Origin: Candidatus Omnitrophota bacterium
Lineage (GTDB): Bacteria; Omnitrophota; Gorgyraeia; 2-01-FULL-45-10
Direction: 5' to 3'
Assembly: GCA_041650805.1 (NCBI GenBank)
Contig: JBAZKM010000002.1
Coordinates: 1-64,000, forward strand
Length of the DNA stretch: 64,000 nucleotides
Below, in pieces: positions 1-7,687 of the stretch. The notes under the pieces are model-generated. The model worked only from the letters and a program-made list of their open reading frames with translations, did not search any database and was not told the DNA's origin. The translations under genes and the position numbers were made by a program. The first letter of the stretch is position 1, and each line of letters starts with the position of its first letter.

Positions 1-294
1 TAGATAACCTTCGGCGAAATCCGCCGAAGCACCCGGCCTATTTAGCATTGAATGCGAAGGCGGAATTTACGTCGAGCGAATGCAGGAACTGACCGAGGCA
101 AGAGATGAAAGGATATATGCACCCGTACAGAGGGGATTTATCAAGTAACGAGTTATTGATACAAAGGCCGAGGGAATTCCTGCAAATTCGCGAGACGTAA
201 ACCGCAGTGCACGGCGAAAAAATTCAGGCCGTGAACAGGACCCTGAAGTGCGGCAGGGACCGTAACTTCTATGGCCTGCACAAAATATTTTACG
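1..294. other. Non-coding left edge beyond mfd
   Basis: No convincing gene is visible here; all six frames are short or broken. Bases 9-29 form an 8-bp stem (CTTCGGCG / CGCCGAAG) with a 5-base loop. On the minus strand, bases 13-57 fold like a hairpin inside the RNase P RNA at the other end of the window (see findings). There is no T-run after the stem, so it is not a clear terminator for the mfd operon. The region could hold a decayed mobile element, but no reading frame was recognisable. Confidence 0.4.
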
Positions 295-2190
295 CTACCT
301 TTCCTTTCCATACCCATCGATGGCGCTCTTGAGGAGGCGGCAATAGAGGTCGAACCCGACCGCGTGTATGTAGCCGTGCTGCTCTACGCCGAGCAGGTTC
401 CCCGCCCCGCGTATCTCGAGGTCCTCCATGGCCAGCTTGAACCCGGAGCCGAGCTCCTGGAATTTCATGATAGCGTGGAGCCGTTTCTGCGACTCCTGGC
501 TCAGGACGAACCTCTTCGGGATCAGGAGGTACGCGTACGCCTTGCGCGTGAACCGGCCTACCCTGCCCCGGAGCTGATAAAGGTCGGCCAGGCCGAAGGT
601 ATCGGCCCTGTTTATTATTATGGTATTGGCATTCGGTATGTCTATCCCGGACTCGATGATCGTCGTAGAGACGAGGCAGTCGATCCCGCCTTTTATGAAC
701 TTCAGCATCGTCTCCTCGAGAAGCCGTTCCGACATCTGGCCGTGCGCGACCACTATCTTCGCCTCCGGCACAAGCGCCTTCAGCGAGCGGGCGATCACCT
801 CGATATCCTGGACCCTGTTATGGAGAAAGAAGACCTGCCCGCCCCGCCCTTTCTCGCGCATGACCGCCTCGCGTATGAGTTTCTCGTCGTAATGCGTCAC
901 TACCGTCTCGACCGGAAGACGCTCGGACGGCGGCGTATTTATTACGGATATATCCCTGCCGCCCATGAGCGCCAGGTAGAGCGTCCTGGGTATGGGCGTC
1001 GCGGTAAGGGTCAGTATGTCCACGGTCGCGCGGAGCTTCTTGAGGTGCTCCTTGTGACGCACGCCGAACCGCTGTTCCTCATCTATGATCACGAGGCCCA
1101 GGTCCTTGAAACGCATATCGCGGGAGAGCAGACGGTGGGTACCTATGATGATGTCCACGGCCCCGCTCGCGACTCCTTCGATTATACGTGACTGCTCGCC
1201 CGTCGTCCTGAACCGCGACAGCATCTCTACGTTCACGGGATACTTTTTCATACGGGAGGAGAAGGTATTGAAATGCTGTTCCGCGAGTATCGTGGTCGGC
1301 ACGAGGATGGCGACCTGTTTATTGTTCATCACCGCCTTGAATGCCGACCGGAGGGCCACTTCCGTCTTCCCGTATCCGACATCGCCGCACAGGAGACGGT
1401 CCATCGGTTTCCGGGCCTCCATGTCCAGTTTCAATTCCGCGGTCGCGCGCGTCTGGTCGGGCGTCTCCTTATACGGGAACGCCGCCTCGAGCTCCTTCTG
1501 CCATTCGGTATCTTTCGAGAAGGCGAACCCCTGGCTGGCGGCGCGGCGCGCCTGCAGATCGAGGAGCTCTACGGCCACCTTCTCCACGCCCTTCCTGGCC
1601 CGCTCCTTGACGCGGGCCCATATCTTCGCACCGAGCTTATAGAGCTTGGGGGGTCTTCTTTCGAAACCGAGATATTTCTGTATCTTATGGAGGTCTGTGT
1701 GCGGGACGTAAAGCTTGTCGCCGTCGGCGTACTCTATGACGAAATGGTCTGTGTATCTCTTTTCGACCTTTACCTTCTCCACCCCCATGTAACGGCCTAT
1801 GCCGTGGTCCACATGCACGACGTAGTCGCCCGATTCTATATCTACGAAGTTGTCTATCGGGGATTCACCGGAGGTGCCGCGGCGCCGGCCCTCTATCTTA
1901 TGTTTGAATATGCCGCGTATGGGAAGGAGTATCGCGACGGAGTGGTCCTGTATGACCTCGTAGGTCAGCGGGTCGAGGCTGCGGATCTTTTTAACGCAGT
2001 TCCCTTCGAGCTCTATCCGGAGCGGATACTCGAAGGTGACGGGATAGACGGTGATCGTGTCTCCTACGGCGGCAAAGTCGCCTTCTTCGGCGACCCTCCT
2101 GCACGAACGATAGCCGTATTCGACGATATCCGAAAGCAATTTCTCGGTGTCGATCTCTTCGTTCAGGTAGATCTTTATGGAGTCGAACAT
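295..2190 (-). CDS. mfd: Shortened transcription-repair coupling factor (Mfd-like helicase)
   Basis: The 631-residue protein is Mfd-like: a superfamily 2 translocase that removes stalled RNA polymerase. Residues 1-75 resemble the last part (D1b) of the UvrB-like module. Residues about 114-190 are the CarD-like RNA polymerase interaction domain (GDYVVHVDHGIGRY). The RecG-like motor follows, with Walker A GYGKT at 272-276 and DEEQ at 370-373. Full Mfd is about 1,100-1,200 residues, so most of the UvrA-binding N-terminus and the whole C-terminal D7 (TRCF) domain are absent. The sequence after the stop does not encode D7 in any frame, so this is not a simple frameshift. It is the last gene of rsfS-argS-mfd. 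Its leader is a heptad repeat and shows no good ribosome binding site. RecG is less likely because of the CarD-like domain. Confidence 0.9.
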   Translation of the reverse strand: MFDSIKIYLNEEIDTEKLLSDIVEYGYRSCRRVAEEGDFAAVGDTITVYPVTFEYPLRIELEGNCVKKIRSLDPLTYEVIQDHSVAILLPIRGIFKHKIEGRRRGTSGESPIDNFVDIESGDYVVHVDHGIGRYMGVEKVKVEKRYTDHFVIEYADGDKLYVPHTDLHKIQKYLGFERRPPKLYKLGAKIWARVKERARKGVEKVAVELLDLQARRAASQGFAFSKDTEWQKELEAAFPYKETPDQTRATAELKLDMEARKPMDRLLCGDVGYGKTEVALRSAFKAVMNNKQVAILVPTTILAEQHFNTFSSRMKKYPVNVEMLSRFRTTGEQSRIIEGVASGAVDIIIGTHRLLSRDMRFKDLGLVIIDEEQRFGVRHKEHLKKLRATVDILTLTATPIPRTLYLALMGGRDISVINTPPSERLPVETVVTHYDEKLIREAVMREKGRGGQVFFLHNRVQDIEVIARSLKALVPEAKIVVAHGQMSERLLEETMLKFIKGGIDCLVSTTIIESGIDIPNANTIIINRADTFGLADLYQLRGRVGRFTRKAYAYLLIPKRFVLSQESQKRLHAIMKFQELGSGFKLAMEDLEIRGAGNLLGVEQHGYIHAVGFDLYCRLLKSAIDGYGKER

Positions 2191-2193
2191 GTG

Positions 2194-2221
2194 TCAGCTT
2201 TCAGCTATCAGCTGTCAGCTA
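2194..2221. repeat. Heptanucleotide tandem repeat, TCAGCTN family, 4 units
   Basis: Four seven-base units (TCAGCTT, TCAGCTA, TCAGCTG, TCAGCTA) fill the argS-mfd junction. They cover the place where the mfd ribosome binding site should lie and overlap the argS stop codon. Confidence 0.85.
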
Positions 2222-3901
2222 CATCTTTTTAGGGAGCGAGACGCCGAGGAGGCCCAGGCCGTTCGCGAGCACTATCCTGGCGCAATCGACCAGGACGAGC
2301 CGCGCCCTCGTCAATTCGAGATCGTCGCTGACAACCCTGTGCTTTGTGTAGAAGGAATGGAAGATAGCGGCAAGGTCCTGCAGGTATTGGAGCACTATAT
2401 ACGGGTCGAGAGAATCCGAGCTCAGGGCCACGATGAGAGGGAACCTGCGCATTATGCGCAGGAGCTCGAGCTCTTCCGCTTCTTTAAGCAGGGATGAATC
2501 ATACTTCGCCGGCCCCCTTATCTTTTTACCGTAATCGAGGATCGACCATATCCTGGCATGAGCGTACTGGATATAATAGACGGGGTTCTCCATCGACTCT
2601 TTCTTGACCGACTCAAGGTCAAAGTCGAGATGGCTCGAGATCCTTCTCATCAGGAAACAGAACCTGGCTACATCCTTCCCGACCTCCTCCCTCACCTCGC
2701 GCAGGGTCACGAACTCGCCGGCCCTGGTGGACATAGAGACGACCTGGCCGTTCCTGAAGAGCGTGGCGAGCTGTACTATGAGCACGGAGAGAGAGCCGGC
2801 GTGGTAACCGAGCGCCGCGACCGCCGCCTTCATGCGCGGGATATATCCGTGGTGGTCGGGGCCCCATATGTCGACTATGCGTTTAAAACCCCTCCTGTAT
2901 TTGTCTAGATGGTAGGCTATATCGGAGGTGAGATAGGTCATCTTGCCGTCGGACTTGAATACCACCCTGTCCTTATCGTCGCCGAACGCGCTCGACTTGA
3001 ACCAGACGGCGCCTTCTTTTTCGTAAATATATCCCTTCTCCTTCAGTACGGCGATCACCCTGTCTATCTTGCCGGACTTACGCAATCTCCTCTGGCTGTA
3101 CCATACGTCAAAATCGACTCCGAAGCTCTTCAGGTCATCCCTTATGTCGCGCATGATCCAGGCCAGCCCGAACTCCCTGAACGGGTCGAGCTTATTCTCT
3201 TTGATATATTTCCTGCCGAACTTCTTTTTGAGATCCTTCGCTATATCCATGACATAGGAGCCCTTGTACCCGTCCTGCGGGAAATCTTCCTTCACCCCGC
3301 AAAGCTCAAGGTACCGGACCCTGATGGAATTGCCCAGTATATCCATCTGGGTGCCTTCGTCATTTATATAATATTCCCTGGTGACTTTGTAGCCGGCGAA
3401 TTCGAGTATATTGGCGAGGCTGTCCCCTATGGCTGCCTGGCGGGCATGCGCTATGGTGAGGGGGCCGGTGGGGTTGGCGCTCACGAATTCCACCTGCAGT
3501 TTCGTCTTCCTCCCCAGGGCCATACGCCCGAAATTGCCCTTCTTCCTCTTTATCTCAAGCAGTGACTTATACAGGTGGGCCCCGCTGAGAAAGAAATTGA
3601 TGAACCCGGGCGGTTTTATCTCAACGCGGTCTATCTCGCCCTTTATATGGGAGGAGGCGAGATCTTCTTCGAATGACCTTTTGATATGTTCGGCGATAAC
3701 GAGAGGGTTCTGGCCGGCGGCCTTGGATAACCTGAGGGCGATATTCGAAGCCAGGTCGCCGTGCGACCTCTCTTTCGGGATCTCCAGTTCGGGCTTCACG
3801 CCATCCGGGAGGACCGCGGAGGCATTGAGGTCCGCGAGGGCCTTCTTTACGGACCGCTCCAAAACCGAGATTATCCTGCTTTCGATCCCGCCATAATGCA
3901 T
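2219..3901 (-). CDS. argS: Arginyl-tRNA synthetase
   Basis: Class I synthetase that charges tRNA-Arg, 560 residues, the usual length. The N-terminal additional domain runs from about 1 to 110. The HIGH-like signature is PTGPLTIAHARQAA, with T-I-A-H in place of H-I-G-H. The MSTRAG motif with its following TL replaces KMSKS. The C-terminal DALR anticodon-binding domain carries the typical Y-I-Q-Y-A-H-A-R motif. It starts 1 base after the rsfS stop and is followed by mfd, so the three genes are probably one transcript. The variant HIGH motif is tolerated in ArgRS and I do not read it as inactivation. Confidence 0.96.
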   Translation of the reverse strand: MHYGGIESRIISVLERSVKKALADLNASAVLPDGVKPELEIPKERSHGDLASNIALRLSKAAGQNPLVIAEHIKRSFEEDLASSHIKGEIDRVEIKPPGFINFFLSGAHLYKSLLEIKRKKGNFGRMALGRKTKLQVEFVSANPTGPLTIAHARQAAIGDSLANILEFAGYKVTREYYINDEGTQMDILGNSIRVRYLELCGVKEDFPQDGYKGSYVMDIAKDLKKKFGRKYIKENKLDPFREFGLAWIMRDIRDDLKSFGVDFDVWYSQRRLRKSGKIDRVIAVLKEKGYIYEKEGAVWFKSSAFGDDKDRVVFKSDGKMTYLTSDIAYHLDKYRRGFKRIVDIWGPDHHGYIPRMKAAVAALGYHAGSLSVLIVQLATLFRNGQVVSMSTRAGEFVTLREVREEVGKDVARFCFLMRRISSHLDFDLESVKKESMENPVYYIQYAHARIWSILDYGKKIRGPAKYDSSLLKEAEELELLRIMRRFPLIVALSSDSLDPYIVLQYLQDLAAIFHSFYTKHRVVSDDLELTRARLVLVDCARIVLANGLGLLGVSLPKKM

Positions 3902-3902
3902 C

Positions 3903-4322
3903 TTAACGCCTGGCTCTCTTCTTCTTTTTTTTCTTCTTCAGGACGCGCGCCTTCCTCCGGGGCACGGCCTTCCCTGTCTTCTCCCTGAAGCGCTCCTGCG
4001 GTATATCGCTCCACAGCTTTTCGAGATCATAAAAATGTCTCGTCTCTTCACCGAAGATGTGGGCCACGACATCGCCGTAATCGAGCACTATCCAGAGGGC
4101 CTCTCGCTCCCCTTCGGAATGCCACAGCTTCTCGCCCTTTTCCCTCAGCACTCTTCTGATATTGTCCGATATGGCCTTTACCTGCGTAGTGGATGTGCCG
4201 CTCGAAACGACAAAATAGTCCGAGACGCTGGGGACCTTGCGCATATCCATGATGACTATGTCGCGCCCTTTTTTATCCGATGCGGCCCTGGCGATCGCCG
4301 AGGCCTTCCTTTTCCCTATGAT
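3903..4322 (-). CDS. rsfS: Ribosomal silencing factor RsfS
   Basis: RsfS (Iojap family) binds ribosomal protein L14 and blocks subunit joining during starvation. The core is visible: KVPSVSDYFVVSSGTSTTQVKAI, then the LWIVLDYGDVVAHIF region. The tail is very Lys/Arg-rich. The first ATG is at 4250, but it has no ribosome binding site and would remove the first helix. The frame stays open upstream with typical RsfS residues (ASAIARAASDKKGRDIVIMD), and a good GAGGTGA lies 6 bases before an ATC at 4320-4322 and 9 before an ATA at 4317-4319. I therefore place the start there, on a rare codon. If only ATG, GTG or TTG is accepted, the gene is 3903-4250. It is followed at once by argS. Confidence 0.88.
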   Translation of the reverse strand: MIGKRKASAIARAASDKKGRDIVIMDMRKVPSVSDYFVVSSGTSTTQVKAISDNIRRVLREKGEKLWHSEGEREALWIVLDYGDVVAHIFGEETRHFYDLEKLWSDIPQERFREKTGKAVPRRKARVLKKKKKKKRARR

Positions 4323-4375
4323 AAGATATCACCTCTTTCCGATACCAAAAAAATATACCCCGATAAACGGCTCAT

Positions 4376-4461
4376 AAAAAGATTATCCCGCCTAAGAATG
4401 CTTTGTGGGCGACTCAAGGCGGGATCCCGCACTGAGTCATGACCCTCAGCATTCAGGCGGG
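4376..4461 (-). terminator. Nested stem-loop with T-run, candidate terminator
   Basis: Bases 4387-4402 and 4448-4461 form a 14-bp stem with a two-base bulge (CCCGCCT AA GAATGCT against AGCATTC AGGCGGG). Inside it lie a second stem (GACTCA 4411-4416 with TGAGTC 4433-4438) and a 12-base palindrome at 4419-4430. On the minus strand five T residues follow six bases after the outer stem (4376-4380). It lies after the zinc-ribbon gene and before rsfS. It could be a terminator or a structured leader of rsfS. The three nested arms are more than a terminator needs. Confidence 0.5.
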
Positions 4462-4511
4462 GCAGCACCCTGCAACTCTGCAATCTGTATAATTCTTCTG
4501 ATAAAGCCGGA

Positions 4512-4655
4512 TTATTTCATTATCTTATACATCCCAGTACCGCAAGTTGTGCATTTGCCCTTCATTGCCTGGCGCTTGTTCTTCATGGTGACTTTCTGGG
4601 TGTCCTTCATCTCTTTCTTGGCTTTGCACTTTACGCAATATCCTATCTCTGCCAT
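4512..4655 (-). CDS. 47-residue zinc-ribbon protein (DUF5679-like)
   Basis: A short gene of 48 codons. The product has two Cys pairs, C-V-K-C near residues 7-10 and C-T-T-C near 35-38, separated by a basic stretch containing VTMKN. This is the layout of small DUF5679 zinc ribbons, whose function is not known; one zinc ion would hold the fold. A strong ribosome binding site (AGGGGGTGA) lies 5 bases before the ATG, and a good promoter lies 50-80 bases upstream. It appears to be a separate transcript between nadD and rsfS. Nucleic-acid binding is possible from the charge, but that is only an inference. Confidence 0.8.
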   Translation of the reverse strand: MAEIGYCVKCKAKKEMKDTQKVTMKNKRQAMKGKCTTCGTGMYKIMK

Positions 4656-4706
4656 CTATATCACCCCCTTTGATCTTTCTATGCCCTATTTCAATACTTT
4701 TGTGCT

Positions 4707-4735
4707 AGTTTATCAGAAGATCTGCCCCTTGTCAA
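4707..4735 (-). promoter_or_regulatory. Promoter of the zinc-ribbon gene, with a palindrome over -35
   Basis: -35 TTGACA (4730-4735), 17-base spacer, -10 TAAACT (4707-4712). The -35 box is the centre of the perfect inverted repeat CCCCTTG-A-CAAGGGG, which could be a repressor site. Confidence 0.7.
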
Positions 4736-4774
4736 GGGGATATCCTCCATTACCCCTGCAGGAGGCCCATGTCT

Positions 4775-5344
4775 CTACCGGTATAACTTATGATCCGCGA
4801 TGTAACGGCGCACCTTCTCGGGGACCAGGTAGCGTATGGACCTGCCCTCTTTTACCCGCTTCCTTATGTCGTGCGAAGAGACCTCTATGGGCGTTATGAC
4901 CACCGTATCCACCTCTTTCGGGACATCCTGGAAAGGGTAGCCGGGGCGGTTCGCCACGATGAACTTGGATATCTTGAATATCTCGTTCACGTCCTTCCAG
5001 GAGAAGAGGTCCTTCAGGGAATCGGACCCGGTGATAAAATATAGCTGGCTCTCCTGGCCGTATTTGGCCCTGAATTCCTTCAGTGTATCTATGGAATACG
5101 ACCTTTTCCTGGCATCTATCTCGAAACGCGACGCCTCGAGGGCCGGGTTATCCTCTATCGCCAGCTCCGTCATCCTGAAGCGGTCCTCGGCAGAGACGAC
5201 GGGACCCGACTCTTTGTGCGGCGATAGATAAGTCGGGACGAATATGACCTTGTCCAGCTTGAGCTTGAAACATGCCTCTTCCGCAAGTATCAGGTGACCC
5301 ATGTGTATCGGGTCGAACGTCCCTCCCAGTATACCTATGCGCAT
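4775..5344 (-). CDS. nadD: Nicotinate-nucleotide adenylyltransferase
   Basis: NadD transfers AMP from ATP to nicotinate mononucleotide in NAD synthesis. The 189-residue protein begins with the nucleotidyltransferase motif GGTFDPIHMGHL and has the second signature SSHDIRKRVKEG near the C-terminus (ISSTxIR type), plus YFITGSDSL in the middle. It begins one base after proA ends and closes the rplU-rpmA-obgE-proB-proA-nadD string, a common arrangement in which rsfS follows. Here a small zinc-ribbon gene and a promoter come between nadD and rsfS. Confidence 0.95.
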   Translation of the reverse strand: MRIGILGGTFDPIHMGHLILAEEACFKLKLDKVIFVPTYLSPHKESGPVVSAEDRFRMTELAIEDNPALEASRFEIDARKRSYSIDTLKEFRAKYGQESQLYFITGSDSLKDLFSWKDVNEIFKISKFIVANRPGYPFQDVPKEVDTVVITPIEVSSHDIRKRVKEGRSIRYLVPEKVRRYIADHKLYR

Positions 5345-5345
5345 A

Positions 5346-6602
5346 TCATCTCCGGACCTGCCCGTTCCCCCGCACCACGTACTTGTACGACGTCAGCTCT
5401 TCGAGCCCCATGGGGCCCCTGGCATGGATCTTGTCGGTAGAGATACCTATTTCCGCGCCCTTCCCGAACTCTCCGCCGTCGGTGAAACGGGTCGAGGCAT
5501 TCACATACACGCAGGCAGAATCGACTTCACGCAAAAACTTTTCGGCCGTCTTCTTGTCGCCCGTAACTATGGCATCCGAATGGTACGACCCGTACTTCAT
5601 GATGTGCTCTATGGCGCCGTCTACGTCTTTCACCACCTTGACCGAAAGGATCAGGTCAAGGTACTCGGTGTACCAGTCGGCTTCGGAGGCGGGCAGCACG
5701 CCCCTCACGATGCGCCTCGTCTCGGCGCATCCCCGTATCTCCACCCCCTCGCCTATCAGGCGCCTGAGCATGCCGGGGAGGAACTCTCCCGCTATCTTCC
5801 TGTGCACAAGCATCGTCTCCATGGCATTGCAGACGCCCGGACGCTGGACCTTGGCATTGAGACATATCTCCCGGGCCATCTCGAGGTCTGCGGCCTTGTC
5901 TACGTAGGTGTGGCATACGCCCTTGTAATGCTTGATGACCGGTATCCGCGACCTCTTTGCCACCTCCCTGATAAGGGATTCGCCTCCGCGCGGCATGACG
6001 AGGTCTATCAGCCCGTCCTGCGTCAAAAGCTCGTCCACTATGCCCCTGTCGGTATGCCGGACCATCTTCATCGCCCCGCGGGGCAACCCATGAGATATCG
6101 CCGCCTTCTCGAGCGCCTCGTATACGGCGATATTCGAATGTATCGCCTCGCTCCCGCCTCTCAGGATCACGGCGTTACCCGACTTCAGGCAGAGCCCCGC
6201 GCAGTCGCTCGTCACGTTAGGGCGGGATTCGTATATGATGAGTATCACCCCTATGGGGACACGCACCTTTTCGATACGGAGGCCGTTGGGCCGGCGCGTG
6301 CTTGAGATAAGGCCGCCGACCGGATCTTTCAATCTGGAGATCGAGACGAGCGAGTCGGCCATTTTGCGTATCCTTGAAGGGTCCAGGAGCAGTCTGTCGA
6401 TGAGGGCCCCGGAAAGCCGTCTTTCGCGCGCCCGGGCGACGTCCTTTTCATTCTCCCTTAGTATGGATGACTCGTTCTTCCTGAGGGCATCGGCCATCGA
6501 AACGATGATCTTATCCTTGACCGCCGTATCGATGAGCGCCAGCGCCCTCGAGGCCTCTTTTGCCTCATTGCACATCACCTTAACGTTATCGCGTGCGCTC
6601 AT
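5346..6602 (-). CDS. proA: Gamma-glutamyl phosphate reductase
   Basis: ProA reduces glutamyl-5-phosphate with NADPH, the second step of proline synthesis. At 418 residues it has the usual size. The aldehyde dehydrogenase fold shows ILIIYESRPNVTSDCAGLCLKSGNA, RGGSEA, and the catalytic Cys in GVCNAMETMLVH. The conserved end VYVNASTRFTDGGEFGKGAEIGIST is intact. The start overlaps the proB stop by four bases (ATGA), so the two proline enzymes are translationally coupled. proC is also present, 40 kb away at 45181-46020. Confidence 0.97.
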   Translation of the reverse strand: MSARDNVKVMCNEAKEASRALALIDTAVKDKIIVSMADALRKNESSILRENEKDVARARERRLSGALIDRLLLDPSRIRKMADSLVSISRLKDPVGGLISSTRRPNGLRIEKVRVPIGVILIIYESRPNVTSDCAGLCLKSGNAVILRGGSEAIHSNIAVYEALEKAAISHGLPRGAMKMVRHTDRGIVDELLTQDGLIDLVMPRGGESLIREVAKRSRIPVIKHYKGVCHTYVDKAADLEMAREICLNAKVQRPGVCNAMETMLVHRKIAGEFLPGMLRRLIGEGVEIRGCAETRRIVRGVLPASEADWYTEYLDLILSVKVVKDVDGAIEHIMKYGSYHSDAIVTGDKKTAEKFLREVDSACVYVNASTRFTDGGEFGKGAEIGISTDKIHARGPMGLEELTSYKYVVRGNGQVRR

Positions 6603-7687
6603 AATATCACCAGGTTGTCTTTATGTATGACTTCGTCGGGCCCCTTATAACCCAGGACGGCCTTGAAGGCGGAGGTCTTCAGCCCCTTTATCTTGGCGGC
6701 CGCCTCCGAGGAGTAGTTAACCAGCCCGCGGGCGAACTCTTTTCCGTTCCTGTCGACTACGCTGACGGCGTCGCCCTGGGAGAAGTCACCGCTCACCGCG
6801 AGCACACCGGATGCCAGGAGGCTCCTGTCTTTCCGCGAGAGCGCTTCCCTGGCGCCGTCATCCACCTCGATACGGCCTTTTGTCCTGGATGAAAACGCTA
6901 TCCACCTCTTCTTCGCGAGGAACTTCACTCCCTGGCACTTGAATGCGGTGCCTGCGGCCTTTCCGTCCAGTATGTCGGGTATGATGCCCTTCTTTGTGCC
7001 GTTGGCTATGACGCATTCCATGCCCGCCTCGCATGCGCTCCTGGCGGCCGCGAGCTTGGTGGCCATCCCGCCGGTGCCGAGGTCACAGCGGCTTGCGCCG
7101 CCCAGCTTCGCTACACGTGAGTTTATCTCTTCCACGAACTTTATGACACGTCCGTCTTCGTCCAGGAGGCCGTCCACATCGGTAAGGAGTATCAGCATAT
7201 CCGCGCCGCACAGGTCCGCGACGAGCGCGGAGAGGCGGTCGTTATCGCCGCACTTTATCTCGTCTGTCGAAACGGTGTCGTTCTCGTTTATGACCGGGAT
7301 GACGCCGTGGCCGAGAAGCGCGAGTATGGTGTGTTTGATATTAAGGTAGCGCTTCCTGTCGTTAAGGTCTTCCTGGGTCAGGAGTATCTGGCCCGTAAGG
7401 TAGGAGCGCGCCCTGAAGTACTCGCTGTAAAATTGCATGAGGTGGCCCTGCCCTATGGCCGCGGAGGCCTGAAGCTCCGAAAGGAGGGCAGGCCTCTTCT
7501 TCAACCCGAGGAGCCCCATTCCGGCGCCGATGGCCCCCGAAGTCACCAGGAGGACCTCCGTCCCGCGGTCTCTCACGTCGGATAGCTGCTCGACGAGGTT
7601 ACGTATCCTCTCCCTGTCGAGCGTCCGCTCTTTTGACGTGATGACCTTAGTCCCTACCTTTACCACTACCCTCTTATATTTAGCCAT
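6599..7687 (-). CDS. proB: Glutamate 5-kinase
   Basis: ProB phosphorylates glutamate and commits it to proline. The amino acid kinase domain starts with VVKVGTKVITS and includes LLVTSGAIGAGMG, INENDTVST and FGDND-like GDNDRLSALVA, then GTGGMATKLAAA. The last about 90 residues form a PUA domain (ARGLVNYSSEAAAKIKG). 362 residues is normal for the PUA-bearing form. It overlaps the end of obgE by 8 bases. Feedback inhibition by proline is usual in this family, but I cannot judge it from the sequence. Confidence 0.97.
   Translation of the reverse strand: MAKYKRVVVKVGTKVITSKERTLDRERIRNLVEQLSDVRDRGTEVLLVTSGAIGAGMGLLGLKKRPALLSELQASAAIGQGHLMQFYSEYFRARSYLTGQILLTQEDLNDRKRYLNIKHTILALLGHGVIPVINENDTVSTDEIKCGDNDRLSALVADLCGADMLILLTDVDGLLDEDGRVIKFVEEINSRVAKLGGASRCDLGTGGMATKLAAARSACEAGMECVIANGTKKGIIPDILDGKAAGTAFKCQGVKFLAKKRWIAFSSRTKGRIEVDDGAREALSRKDRSLLASGVLAVSGDFSQGDAVSVVDRNGKEFARGLVNYSSEAAAKIKGLKTSAFKAVLGYKGPDEVIHKDNLVIL

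Noticed and set aside
1..294. Missing D7 domain of mfd in another frame
   Set aside because: No frame of the region after the stop gives D7-like sequence, so a frameshift does not explain the short protein.
1..294. A GIY-YIG endonuclease or transposase remnant
   Set aside because: Short peptides looked suggestive, but no motif could be followed in any frame.
271..1191. A plus-strand frame of 306 codons over mfd
   Set aside because: The minus strand carries intact Mfd motifs over the whole length; the plus-strand product has no recognisable domain.
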